Assembly (NCBI GenBank): GCA_900752785.1
Contig: CAADWP010000077.1
Coordinates: 1-57,997 of the forward strand
From: an uncultured Ruminococcus sp.
GTDB taxonomy: Bacteria; Bacillota; Clostridia; Oscillospirales; Ruminococcaceae
Length of the DNA stretch: 57,997 bases
Direction: 5' to 3'
Below are positions 8,008-16,393 of the stretch, piece after piece; position 1 is the stretch's first letter, and each line of letters begins with the position of its first letter. Made by a program: the position numbers and the translations under genes. Below the pieces are notes generated by a model. That model had not been told where the DNA came from, did not search any database, and saw nothing but the letters and a program-made list of their open reading frames with translations.

Positions 8008-9639
8008 TTACATTTCTGAATTATTTTCCTTAGCAGCCTCTTCTTCGGCAGCCTTCAGAAGTTCAGCCATATCAAAGTTAAAGTTTGCAGTTTTCTTTGC
8101 AGGCTTGCTCTGCTGAGGAGCCGGCGGAGGTGCAGTAGGCTTATTATAATTATTTACATTATTTTTGTTATTATTACTATTAAAAGACGGCTTTCCGCTG
8201 TTATAACCCGAATTTCCGTTTCTGCTTGCGAACTGATTAGAAGCAAGATCAGCAAAAGGATCGGAGGCAACTCCTGTTGAGGAGGCAGTATTCAGATCAG
8301 CAATTGAAGCTTTCGGAGCAGTTGCAGCCTTAAAATCAGCCTTTGGAGCCTCAGCCCTCTTTACCCCCGATTTATCGGAAGGCTCAACAGATTTTCTTGC
8401 TTCGCCTATTATAAGCTGAGCTTCTGACATACGATCGTTTGCCTGCGTTGTAAGACGTCCGAGAACAGATGTAATATCATTGAATTTAGTATTAATGCTT
8501 TCGATCTCATTGAGAAGCATATTTTTAACTGTAGACGACATCTCGTTGATTCTGTCAGCCTCTTTGTTAGCTCCGTCGACAGTTGACTTAGCCTGTTCAT
8601 TAGCCTCTCTGATACAAGTCTCGGCAGCAATATTAGCGTTTGAAATAGCTTTTTCAGCCTGTTCATTAGCCTCGCTGAGGATCTTTGCAGCTTTTTCATT
8701 TGCTTCATTTGTAGTATTTTCAGCATCAAGCTTAGCCTGCGTCTTAAGCATAGAAACAGTCTTTTGAGCTTCAGCAAAAATCATACCCATCTGAGCAGTC
8801 GGATCTGAAGCGCTTTCCTTGAGGGTTTCGATCTCTCCGTTAAGTCTCTTGATCTCTGCATCCTTCTTAGCAATCTCAGCAGCATTATCCTTGTTAAGCT
8901 GAGCGAGTTTACTCTCCATTCCCGCAAATTCCTTATTTTTAGCCTCAAGAGCACCTGCTTTATCAGCAAGCTCTTTTGTCTTTGCCTGAAGCTCGGAATT
9001 GATCCTTGTGATCTCCTGATTAGCTTTTGCAAGTTCTGCACTGCTTGCTGCATTAGCGGCAGCCGCAGTAGCAGTATTGGAAGCGGAAGAAATATTCTTC
9101 TGTTCAGCAGCTTTAAGCTGATTTCTCAAATTATCAATTTCTCTCTTTGCAGCCTCAAGAGCAGCAGCCTGCGCATTCGCTTGAGAATTGGGCTGCGGAG
9201 CAGCAGCGGCTGAATTTCTTTTTTCAGATTCTGCGAGCTGAGCTTTAAGCTTTTCAATTTCTTTCTTTGCAGCTTCAAGAGCAGCAACAGTCTGTGCATT
9301 GGATTGCGCAGCAGCGGCAGCAGCACCAGGACCGCCTGCTTTAAGCTGATTTATAAGCTTCTGATCGTCCTCAATCTGTTTTTTTGCTTCATCAAGCTCT
9401 TTTTTTGCAGCTCTAAGGGCATTATTGGAGGCATTAAGCTTCTCCTGGAGATTGTCTACCTGATTGCGATACTTTACAAGCTCCTGAGGATCAGCCGGAC
9501 CTTTTTCTTCTGCCTTTTTGAGACTGTCTTCAAGAGTGATAATCTTAGAATTAAGCTCATCAAGGTATGTCATAACATCTTCCTTAACAAAACCTCTTTG
9601 ACCCATTTTGGTTTCTCTTAACACTGTTGGTTCGTCCAT
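8008..9639 (-). CDS. DivIVA-domain coiled-coil protein
   Basis: 543 residues from the ATG at 9639, which has AAAGGAG six bases upstream; the 22 extra codons of the longer frame have no such signal. Residues about 9-40 ('KMGQRGFVKEDVMTYLDELNSKI') match the membrane-curvature-sensing N-terminus of DivIVA/GpsB. A very long Ala/Glu/Lys-rich coiled coil follows (about 40-400) with two similar 'LEAAK-EI-LK-QL' blocks separated by Ala/Gln/Asn linkers. The last 120 residues are low-complexity Asn/Pro/Ala. It is much longer than B. subtilis DivIVA (164 residues). It likely marks poles or septa next to FtsZ. Its own promoter lies at 9756-9784. Confidence 0.85.
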   Translation of the reverse strand: MDEPTVLRETKMGQRGFVKEDVMTYLDELNSKIITLEDSLKKAEEKGPADPQELVKYRNQVDNLQEKLNASNNALRAAKKELDEAKKQIEDDQKLINQLKAGGPGAAAAAAQSNAQTVAALEAAKKEIEKLKAQLAESEKRNSAAAAPQPNSQANAQAAALEAAKREIDNLRNQLKAAEQKNISSASNTATAAAANAASSAELAKANQEITRINSELQAKTKELADKAGALEAKNKEFAGMESKLAQLNKDNAAEIAKKDAEIKRLNGEIETLKESASDPTAQMGMIFAEAQKTVSMLKTQAKLDAENTTNEANEKAAKILSEANEQAEKAISNANIAAETCIREANEQAKSTVDGANKEADRINEMSSTVKNMLLNEIESINTKFNDITSVLGRLTTQANDRMSEAQLIIGEARKSVEPSDKSGVKRAEAPKADFKAATAPKASIADLNTASSTGVASDPFADLASNQFASRNGNSGYNSGKPSFNSNNNKNNVNNYNKPTAPPPAPQQSKPAKKTANFNFDMAELLKAAEEEAAKENNSEM

Positions 9640-9755
9640 TGTAAACTCCTTTTCCCCGCATCGAGCGGCAAAAATAAATTCAAGGAATATCGCTGTCAGG
9701 AACAAAATGCTAAAAACAATATGCTGACAAGCAATAATACATATGCCTTTAATAA

Positions 9756-9784
9756 ATTATAACATATTTGACATTATTATTCAA
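9756..9784 (-). promoter_or_regulatory. Sigma-A-type promoter of the DivIVA-domain gene
   Basis: Minus-strand TTGAAT (-35, plus 9779-9784), 17-bp spacer, perfect TATAAT (-10, plus 9756-9761). About 110 bases of leader precede the ATG at 9639. Confidence 0.8.
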
Positions 9785-9874
9785 CTACTTTTTTGTAGAA
9801 TTTTCAAGTTAATTTTAGTGCATTTTACAATAAGAATCTTATTATTTATACAAGCTGTATACAATTAAGTAAAC

Positions 9875-9912
9875 AAAAAAAACAAAAGCGGCATCCTCAC
9901 AGGATAGCCGCT
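9875..9912 (-). terminator. Terminator of ftsZ
   Basis: AGCGGC-ATCCT / AGGAT-A-GCCGCT stem (9887-9897 with 9901-9912, one bulged A), then on the minus strand a long T-rich run. It begins 10 bp beyond the ftsZ stop. Confidence 0.88.
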
Positions 9913-9921
9913 TATTATCCA

Positions 9922-11052
9922 TTAGTTTCCGAGCATCTTAAAGATGTCGTCAAGATCATAATCCTGGCTTGGCGAAGAAGACTTATTTGTCATATTGCCC
10001 AATCCGAGACTGTCAATAAGAGGATTGTCTATCTGAATTATATCGTCGGAGGGATCAACCATTTGATTTTCCGCAGGGACTTCTGCTTCACCGCCATCGT
10101 CAAATCCGGCAGCAATAACAGTAATAGTCATTTCGTCCTGCATATCTTCCTTGAAAGCAGTACCAAAGATGAATTCAACTCCTTCTGCGGCAGTATCGGT
10201 AATCATCTTCGTAGCAGCGTCAACATCAGAGGAAAGGATATCTTCAGACATTGCAATATTAATAAGAAGCCTTTTAGCGCCGGAAATAGAAGTTTCAAGG
10301 AGAGGACTGGATATAACAGCATTTGCAGCATCCCTTGCCTTATCCTTGCCCGAGCCGTGACCAATAGCCATATGAGCGTAACCCGCGCCCTTCATGATCG
10401 TCGAAACATCAGCGAAATCGAGGTTTATGTAGCCTTCCTCGACAATAAGGTCGGAAATACTCTTTACACCGGTTTTAAGAACATCGTCGGAAAGAGCAAA
10501 TGACTGCATCATCGTAAGAGGCTTATCCAAACCTACAAGAAGTCTCTCATTCGGAATAACAATCAAGGAGTCAACATACTTTTTAAGCTCGGCGATACCT
10601 TTTTCTGCTTGAGCCATTTTCTGTTCGCGCTCAAAAAGAAATGGCTTTGTTACAACAGCAACGGTAAGAATATCCATTTCTTTAGCGATCTTTGCAACAA
10701 CAGGAGCCGCCCCCGTACCTGTGCCGCCGCCCATACCGGCAGTAATAAAGATCATGTCAGCGCCTTTAAGATGCGTCTCGATCTCGTCTCTGTTCTCCTC
10801 AGCGGAACGCTGACCGATCTCAGGCTTATTTCCTGCGCCTCTGCCTTTAGTAAGCTTAGCACCGATCGGAATCCTTGTTGTAGCCTTTGACTTATTGAGA
10901 GCCTTAGCATCAGTATTAACAGCAATATATTCTATATTATTCACACCCGACTCTACCATACAGTTCACGGCGTTTCCACCGCCTCCGCCAACGCCGATGA
11001 CCTTTATATTTACATCGGGTTCGAGTGCTTCTTCATAATTGAAATCAGACAT
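9922..11052 (-). CDS. ftsZ: Cell division GTPase FtsZ
   Basis: 376 residues. The tubulin-type GTPase domain shows '[14 protein letters not shown]' at the N-terminus, the tubulin signature '[10 protein letters not shown]' near residue 105 and 'NLDFADV' near 205. The C-domain is followed by a Glu/Asp/Asn linker. FtsZ polymerises into the Z-ring that organises septum synthesis. The extreme C-terminus reads '[13 protein letters not shown]', acidic then weakly basic, without the Pro-x-Phe-(I/L)-Arg-(K/R) peptide that most FtsZ use to bind FtsA or SepF. No ftsA is adjacent. It has its own consensus promoter (11159-11187) and terminator, so it can be expressed apart from the rest of dcw. Confidence 0.97.
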   Translation of the reverse strand: MSDFNYEEALEPDVNIKVIGVGGGGGNAVNCMVESGVNNIEYIAVNTDAKALNKSKATTRIPIGAKLTKGRGAGNKPEIGQRSAEENRDEIETHLKGADMIFITAGMGGGTGTGAAPVVAKIAKEMDILTVAVVTKPFLFEREQKMAQAEKGIAELKKYVDSLIVIPNERLLVGLDKPLTMMQSFALSDDVLKTGVKSISDLIVEEGYINLDFADVSTIMKGAGYAHMAIGHGSGKDKARDAANAVISSPLLETSISGAKRLLINIAMSEDILSSDVDAATKMITDTAAEGVEFIFGTAFKEDMQDEMTITVIAAGFDDGGEAEVPAENQMVDPSDDIIQIDNPLIDSLGLGNMTNKSSSPSQDYDLDDIFKMLGN

Positions 11053-11158
11053 TTTAACTCCTCCTATTGTATTCTCTGCTTTTGTATTCCTTCAATATCA
11101 TACCTATATTTCATTTAAAGCATAACAATGTATTATTACACACTATAAATACATATAT

Positions 11159-11187
11159 ATTTTAGCATAATATCAGTACTTTTTCAA
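11159..11187 (-). promoter_or_regulatory. Sigma-A-type promoter of ftsZ
   Basis: Minus-strand TTGAAA (-35, plus 11182-11187), 17-bp spacer, TAAAAT (-10, plus 11159-11164), leaving a leader of about 100 bases before the ftsZ ATG. Confidence 0.75.
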
Positions 11188-11292
11188 GTCTCATACCGAT
11201 ATTTTTAAATTTCAGCACATTCAACATTGTTAAAACTAATGTACGCTTGATTTTTGTTGATTTTATATATTTTATACTAATTTCCGATCAGA

Positions 11293-11414
11293 CTATTGAC
11301 AAGATTGGCAGATAACGTTTTGTCAATCAAGGAAATCAGCCGAAGGCATACTGTCGTATGGTAAGGCTGATTGACGCAGAGTGGCGAAATTATAGCTGTC
11401 AAGATTGACAATAG
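11293..11414. repeat. Dispersed palindromic element, copy A2
   Basis: Element of 122 bp between ftsZ and ftsQ. Its ends are imperfect inverted repeats (CTATTGACAAGATTGGCAG against the complement of CTGTCAAGATTGACAATAG). The core has stem AATCAGCC/GGCTGATT (11334-11341 with 11365-11372) enclosing the hairpin CATAC-TGTC-GTATG (11347-11360). The joints TCAAGGA, GAAGG, GTAA and GACGCAG correspond to those of A1 and A3. This is the most diverged of the three A copies. Together with the ftsZ promoter it accounts for most of the 380-bp gap; nothing else is visible there. Confidence 0.7.
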
Positions 11415-11432
11415 GTTGATTGAGAATTGGTA

Positions 11433-12386
11433 TTAATTATTGTTTTCGTTATTAAAACCAATACCGCCGTTATTATTGGCTTGCTCGTTATACTGATTAA
11501 AAACCGCTTCCTGATCGGGATCCGACTCTTCATTTACCGGATTTCCGTTTTCATCGGTTGCCTGAGCTTTTGTAGGTTCAACAATTCCCGGAACATCTGC
11601 CGGCTTATCATTTGTACGGAAGCTGCACTGATTAGTTCCTATCATAGTCAGATAGCCTTTTTTTCCTTTAATTGATTCGTCCTCCATAACTGTTTTTGCA
11701 AGATTAAGTTTGTACTCAACATCGCTCCATGTTCCCATTTTAAAAATAGTACCATTACTGTAATTTACAACGATTGAAAACTCGTCGCTCATATCAACGC
11801 TGGAAACACCGTAATCAATATCCCCGGTAAAGGCGGAAATGATCTCCGCAAAGGCTTCTCCCTTATGCTCGTTTGAAGACCTAAGCGACTTTCCGGGAAT
11901 AATCTCTATGGGGTCATAGCCGTAAATAATAGGCAGCTTATCGGTAATAAAACCATTATCAGCCAATATTTTTCCTTTTTTACTTACAAGCAGCGTTCCT
12001 CCGTCATAACTAACATTAAAGGCCGGAACGCAGCGAGTTACATTTATTTCAAGCGAAGTCGGAAATTTTTTTGAAACATCAGCTGTTTCGACGTAAAGCA
12101 GCTTGTCCAGTATTGCCTGTTCGCTCTCCGCAGCGCTGAGACGAAGCAGGTTATCGCCCTTTCTTACACCCGAGGCATTAACTATCTCCTCCGCCGTGTA
12201 CATATCAGATTCACCCGAAACTTTGATCTTGTCCACATTAAATAGGAAAGTGTAGCTTATGGTGACGCCTGCTGTTATCACAAGAAGCATCACCACAAGC
12301 CCATAAACATTCATCATACGCTTTCGTCTTCTTAACCGTTTTCTGCTGTTTTGCCTTTCAACATTAGTCTTTTCAACGTCTTTCAT
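11433..12386 (-). CDS. ftsQ: Cell division protein FtsQ/DivIB
   Basis: 317 residues: a very basic cytoplasmic N-terminus (RKRLRRRKRMM), one membrane segment (about 29-50), a POTRA domain ('KIKVSGESDMYTAEEIVNASGVRKGDNLL', about 55-120), the FtsQ beta domain (about 125-260) and a disordered Asn/Gln/Glu-rich tail. DivIB links FtsL/DivIC with the septal synthase FtsW and its PBP. The gene starts 14 bp after murA with GGAGAGT near the ATG, so it is the last gene of the murA end of the cluster before element A2. Confidence 0.88.
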   Translation of the reverse strand: MKDVEKTNVERQNSRKRLRRRKRMMNVYGLVVMLLVITAGVTISYTFLFNVDKIKVSGESDMYTAEEIVNASGVRKGDNLLRLSAAESEQAILDKLLYVETADVSKKFPTSLEINVTRCVPAFNVSYDGGTLLVSKKGKILADNGFITDKLPIIYGYDPIEIIPGKSLRSSNEHKGEAFAEIISAFTGDIDYGVSSVDMSDEFSIVVNYSNGTIFKMGTWSDVEYKLNLAKTVMEDESIKGKKGYLTMIGTNQCSFRTNDKPADVPGIVEPTKAQATDENGNPVNEESDPDQEAVFNQYNEQANNNGGIGFNNENNN

Positions 12387-12400
12387 ACTCTCTCCATATC

Positions 12401-13663
12401 TCAGCCGATCCTCAGCATTTTTCCGCCAAGTCTTCCGACCGCTTCCTCCATTTTTTCATATCCTCTGTCGATGTGTGAAATCTGTCTTATTTCTGTTGTG
12501 CCGTCCGCAGCCAGCGCTGCCGATACCATTGCCGCACCTCCGCGAAGATCCGTAGCTTCAACGTTTGCGCCATGAAGCTTCGGAACTCCCCTTACTATCG
12601 CTACCTTACCGAGAACTTGTATATCCGCTCCCATTTTCACTAAAGCGTCGGTATGGCGGTAACGGCAGTCGAAAATATTTTCCTCAAAAACGCTTGTGCC
12701 GTCTGCGGTAACAAGCGCTGCCATAAGTACAGCCTGCGCATCGGTCGGAAACCCCGGATGAGGCATTGTCCTGATTCTGTCGGAAACAGCTTTAAGTCTT
12801 GCGCCGCTCCTAAGATAAATTTTATTTTCGCTTGTATATATACTGCATCCCGTCTGCTCAAGCACCGAAAGGAAGGGTTCCATTTCGGGAATGCAGGCAT
12901 TTGTAAGTATAATTTCTCCTTTTGACGCCGCTGCCATTGAAAGATAAGTAGCGCCAACGATTCTGTCGGACATTATTCTGTAACGGCAGCCGTGCAGCTT
13001 TTCTTTGCCGTTTATAACTATTCTGCTTTCCCCATCTCCGGCTATCTCAGCGCCGCATCTTCTTAAAAAGCTGCAAAGATCGCATATTTCCGGCTCTTTT
13101 GCGGCATTGTTTATAACAGTTTCACCCTCGGCAGTAACAGCGCATAAAATAATGTTTTCCGTTGCGCCAACTGATGGAAATGCCAGTGAAAGCTTCGCTC
13201 CCTTTGCTCTGCCCGACGGAGCTTTGCATATAATGCCGCTGCAGCTTTCCCTGATCTCTACACCCATTTTCCTAAGCGCGGCAATGTGCATATCAATTGG
13301 ACGCGGTCCAAGCTCGCAGCCTCCAGGTACGCTCACTGTGCATTCGCCTGTTCGTCCAAGCATAGCCCCCATAAAAATAATTGACGAGCGCATTTCACGC
13401 ATCAGTTCCTCAGGAACGGCTGTCCTGTCGATTACTGACGAATCTACTACAGCCGTATTTCCAGAAAATGTACACCGACAGCCGACGCAGTTAAGTATTC
13501 TTGACGCAGAATAAATATCTGTAAGCCTCGGACAGCTTTCAAGTACGCATTCTCCGCGGCACAGAAGTGTCGCCGCCATAATAGGAAGGGCGCTGTTTTT
13601 GCTGCCCTGGAGAGGAATTTCGCCTCCGAGGCGCTTTCCTCCCTCCACAATGAATTTTTGCAT
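12401..13663 (-). CDS. murA: UDP-N-acetylglucosamine 1-carboxyvinyltransferase MurA
   Basis: 420 residues, the standard length. MurA adds enolpyruvate from PEP to UDP-GlcNAc, the first committed step of peptidoglycan synthesis, in the cytoplasm. The N-terminal 'GGKRLGGEIPLQGSKNSALPIMAATLL' block and the active-site loop 'VPGGCELGPRPIDMH' with its reactive Cys are both present; that Cys is the fosfomycin target. GAGGTGGTATA precedes the ATG. It occupies the position where murB lies in B. subtilis, between murG and divIB. Confidence 0.95.
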   Translation of the reverse strand: MQKFIVEGGKRLGGEIPLQGSKNSALPIMAATLLCRGECVLESCPRLTDIYSASRILNCVGCRCTFSGNTAVVDSSVIDRTAVPEELMREMRSSIIFMGAMLGRTGECTVSVPGGCELGPRPIDMHIAALRKMGVEIRESCSGIICKAPSGRAKGAKLSLAFPSVGATENIILCAVTAEGETVINNAAKEPEICDLCSFLRRCGAEIAGDGESRIVINGKEKLHGCRYRIMSDRIVGATYLSMAAASKGEIILTNACIPEMEPFLSVLEQTGCSIYTSENKIYLRSGARLKAVSDRIRTMPHPGFPTDAQAVLMAALVTADGTSVFEENIFDCRYRHTDALVKMGADIQVLGKVAIVRGVPKLHGANVEATDLRGGAAMVSAALAADGTTEIRQISHIDRGYEKMEEAVGRLGGKMLRIG

Positions 13664-13716
13664 TATACCACCTCACAGCGTTATTTGTGTATTTTATGCT
13701 GTAAGGCGTTCTTGTG

Positions 13717-14844
13717 TTACTTTTTGCTGATCAGCTTTTCGATAACTGCAAGAATACGTTCGTTCGTATCTTTAAGGTGCAGCTTTTCCGCGCACGCCGA
13801 CATTACTTCGACCTTGTCGGGATCATTATAAAGCTTTTCAATCTCGGAAATAATTCTCTCACTTGAAACGTCCTTTTGCTCAATAACAACAGCAGCTCCC
13901 GCCTTGCCCAGAACCATTGCATTATGATACTGATGATTACCTGCAACAATAGGAGAAGGGATAAGTATCGAAGCCTTTCCTGCCGCTTCAAGCTCCGCAA
14001 GGGTTGAAGCTCCTGAACGGCATATAACGAGGTCGGCAGCCGCAAGACAAACGTCCATATCGTTTATGTATTCGGTAATTCTCACACGATCGCTTTTAAG
14101 AGGAATTCCTGCCGCCTGCATAGCCTGAGGAAAGGTTTCTTTTCCCATTCCGCCGTAGCCGTGGATATGATTGATTTTCAGTCCCTTGCCGACGTGCCAC
14201 TTAAAAGTCTCCGTCATGGTCTCGTTTATGCATCCTGCGCCAAGGCTTCCGCCAAAGGAAAGCACCGTAAAATCGCCGTTTATACCCAGCTTTTTACGCG
14301 CCTCGGTCTTACTGATCTTATTGATGCCGCTTCTTACGGGAAGTCCGGTAACGCTGTACTCAAACTTATCCTTATCCATAAAATCAAGCGCTTCGATAAC
14401 TGTCAGCATAACGTAGTCGACCTCCTTTGAAAGAAGCCGATTTGTCACTCCGGGATAAGCGTTCTGCTCGTGAATAGCTGTGGGAATACCCATTTTTGCG
14501 GCTTTTCGGATAACAGGACCTGCCGCATAGCCTCCCGTACCGATAGCAAGATCGGGCTTAAATTTATTTATGATCTCCTTTGCACGTCTGCCCGAAGAAG
14601 CAAGATAAGCCGCCGCTTTTATATTCCTTCCGACGTTTTCAAGGGAAATTTTCCGCTGAAAGCCTGCAACCTTGATCGTTTCAAGCTTATAGCCTGCCTT
14701 TGGGACAAGCTTAGCTTCCATTCCCTTGGGAGTTCCGGCAAAAAGGAACTCAGCCTCCGGATATTTCGATTTTATTATATCGGCAATTGCCAGTCCGGGA
14801 TTGATATGACCGCCCGTGCCTCCACAGGCAATGAGTACTCTCAT
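13717..14844 (-). CDS. murG: UDP-GlcNAc:lipid I N-acetylglucosaminyltransferase MurG
   Basis: 375 residues of a GT-B glycosyltransferase that converts lipid I to lipid II on the inner membrane face. The N-terminal 'IACGGTGGHINPGLAIAD' glycine loop, 'IHEQNAYPGVTNR' and the C-terminal donor site 'VICRSGASTLAELEAAGKASILIPSP' are all present. AAAGGAG lies seven bases before the ATG. It directly follows ftsW (12-bp gap). Confidence 0.96.
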   Translation of the reverse strand: MRVLIACGGTGGHINPGLAIADIIKSKYPEAEFLFAGTPKGMEAKLVPKAGYKLETIKVAGFQRKISLENVGRNIKAAAYLASSGRRAKEIINKFKPDLAIGTGGYAAGPVIRKAAKMGIPTAIHEQNAYPGVTNRLLSKEVDYVMLTVIEALDFMDKDKFEYSVTGLPVRSGINKISKTEARKKLGINGDFTVLSFGGSLGAGCINETMTETFKWHVGKGLKINHIHGYGGMGKETFPQAMQAAGIPLKSDRVRITEYINDMDVCLAAADLVICRSGASTLAELEAAGKASILIPSPIVAGNHQYHNAMVLGKAGAAVVIEQKDVSSERIISEIEKLYNDPDKVEVMSACAEKLHLKDTNERILAVIEKLISKK

Positions 14845-14856
14845 AAAATTGCTCCT

Positions 14857-16146
14857 TTATGCATTGATAGGCTCGCTGTAACCTGTATCTTCATCACGCC
14901 GCTGCTTCTTTCTTTTTGAAGCCGATTTCTTGCGGGGATAGTATCTTTGCTGCGAAATATTAAGCATAATTCCCATTTCTGCAAGCTGCATTATGAGCGC
15001 CGTTCCTCCGAAACTGAAAAACGGCAGGCTGATACCGGTATTCGGGATCATGTTGCTTACAACGGCAAGATTAAGAACTGTCTGTATTCCGATCTGAGTA
15101 GTAATTCCGACGGCAATAAGCATACCAAAGCGATCCTTGCAGCGAACCGCTATGGAATATCCCTCTACAACAAGAAGGAAAAATACAATAATTATTGCCA
15201 TAGCTCCGACAAATCCAAGCTCCTCGCAGACAATCGGAAAAACAAAGTCGTTTTTAGTTTCGGGAAGATAGAGATATTTCTGACGAGAGTTGCCCAAACC
15301 GAGACCAAACAGTCCTCCCGAGCCTATAGCTATTACCGAATTGGCTGTCTGCCACGTTTCATTGAGAACGTCCGCAAAGGGATCCTTCCATGACTGTATA
15401 CGCACGGCAACATAGCTTCCCTCAACATTAGCCTGCCATGCAATAACAATGATCGCCGCAGCCAATGCAGAACTGCCCAAAAGCAGGAACTGTTTTCTGT
15501 TTGCTCCTCCGCAAAGCACCATTGAAACAGAGATAGTTCCGATTAAAATAAGTCCCGAAAGATGAGGCTCAAGGTAAAGCAGAGCAGCGTAAATCCCCAT
15601 AAGTACGGCATATTTCAGAATGCCCGTCTTAAAATCGTTCATTTTCTTCCCGTCGCGTTCCATACTGTACGCGAAAAATATTATGATAGCGAGCTTTGCA
15701 ACCTCTGAAGGCTGAAAGCTCATAGGACCAAGAGCAAGCCAACGTTTAGCTCCCATAGCGCCTCCCTCGTCTACACCGATTATAAGCACCAGACCAAGAA
15801 GAACTGCACCGAGGATATAGAGGATTCCGGCTATATTAAATTTTTTAAGAAACGGCAGTCTTATATTTTTCAGGTTGTGATAGTCCATTTTCATGAAGAA
15901 AATCATCGCCGCAAAGCCTATCACCGCATTTTTCGCTTGACTTTTAGCATAAAAAAGACCGTCTCCGTCATGCTCGCTGTACGCCCATGCATAGCTTGCA
16001 GAGGACATCATTACCAGTCCCACGACAAGAAGTATCATAACATAGGCAAAAAACGAAAGGCTTATATCGCCGTTTCTGCCCTCGCCGACAAAAACTTTCA
16101 TAAAGCCGCCGGAAGAAGCCTTTTTCTTTTTATTGTTTGCAGCCAT
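14857..16146 (-). CDS. ftsW: Septal peptidoglycan polymerase FtsW/SpoVE (SEDS family)
   Basis: 429 residues from the ATG at 16146, chosen because AAAAGGAGG lies five bases upstream; the frame stays open to 16287, into the repeat element, without a comparable start. About ten membrane helices carry the SEDS blocks 'GAKRWLALGPMSFQPSEVAKLA' and 'LPETKNDFVFPIVCEELGFVGA', and 'GISLPFFSFGGTALIMQLAEMGIMLNIS' near the end. SEDS proteins polymerise glycan from lipid II with a cognate class B PBP, here presumably the spoVD/ftsI product. The tail is Lys/Arg-rich. Whether it serves division, spore cortex or both cannot be told from sequence. Confidence 0.92.
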   Translation of the reverse strand: MAANNKKKKASSGGFMKVFVGEGRNGDISLSFFAYVMILLVVGLVMMSSASYAWAYSEHDGDGLFYAKSQAKNAVIGFAAMIFFMKMDYHNLKNIRLPFLKKFNIAGILYILGAVLLGLVLIIGVDEGGAMGAKRWLALGPMSFQPSEVAKLAIIIFFAYSMERDGKKMNDFKTGILKYAVLMGIYAALLYLEPHLSGLILIGTISVSMVLCGGANRKQFLLLGSSALAAAIIVIAWQANVEGSYVAVRIQSWKDPFADVLNETWQTANSVIAIGSGGLFGLGLGNSRQKYLYLPETKNDFVFPIVCEELGFVGAMAIIIVFFLLVVEGYSIAVRCKDRFGMLIAVGITTQIGIQTVLNLAVVSNMIPNTGISLPFFSFGGTALIMQLAEMGIMLNISQQRYYPRKKSASKRKKQRRDEDTGYSEPINA

Positions 16147-16173
16147 GTTTTCCTCCTTTTCACGGACTGTTTT

Positions 16174-16335
16174 AGAACTTGTATTCATAGGGAAGATTTG
16201 CGGATCTTCAAGTAAAATTTTATGATTACAAGACGAAAGACCGCAGGAATACTGTCGTATTTCAAGGACTTTCAACGCAGTAAGCATAAAATTTCACCGA
16301 AAAGACGTGCAGCTTATCCTATGAACACGAGTTCT
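16174..16335. repeat. Dispersed palindromic element, copy A3
   Basis: 162 bp bounded by an 18-bp inverted repeat (AGAACTTGTATTCATAGG, 16174-16191, with 16318-16335; two G-T type mismatches). Internal stems: GAAGAT/ATCTTC hairpin (16192-16209), GTAAAATTTTATG/CATAAAATTTCAC (16212-16224 with 16285-16297), GAAAGACC/GGACTTTC (16235-16242 with 16266-16273) and AATAC-TGTC-GTATT (16248-16261). Joints ACAAGAC, GCAGG, TCAA, AACGCAG and AAGACG match copy A1 although nearly every stem differs. It lies between ftsW and mraY, where murD sits in B. subtilis. Confidence 0.78.
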
Positions 16336-16393
16336 TAGTAATCATATTAATAACATATCGTTCTGTTTTCAATAGCCTGATATAAAATCAGTA

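Noticed and set aside
8409..9326. Leu/Arg-rich frames on the same strand inside the DivIVA-domain gene
   Set aside because: They are frame-shifted reads of Ala/Glu/Lys-rich coiled-coil codons; no ribosome sites and no independent sense.
10063..10503. Antisense 146-codon frame within ftsZ
   Set aside because: Opposite strand of a highly conserved gene, without start signals or recognisable domains.
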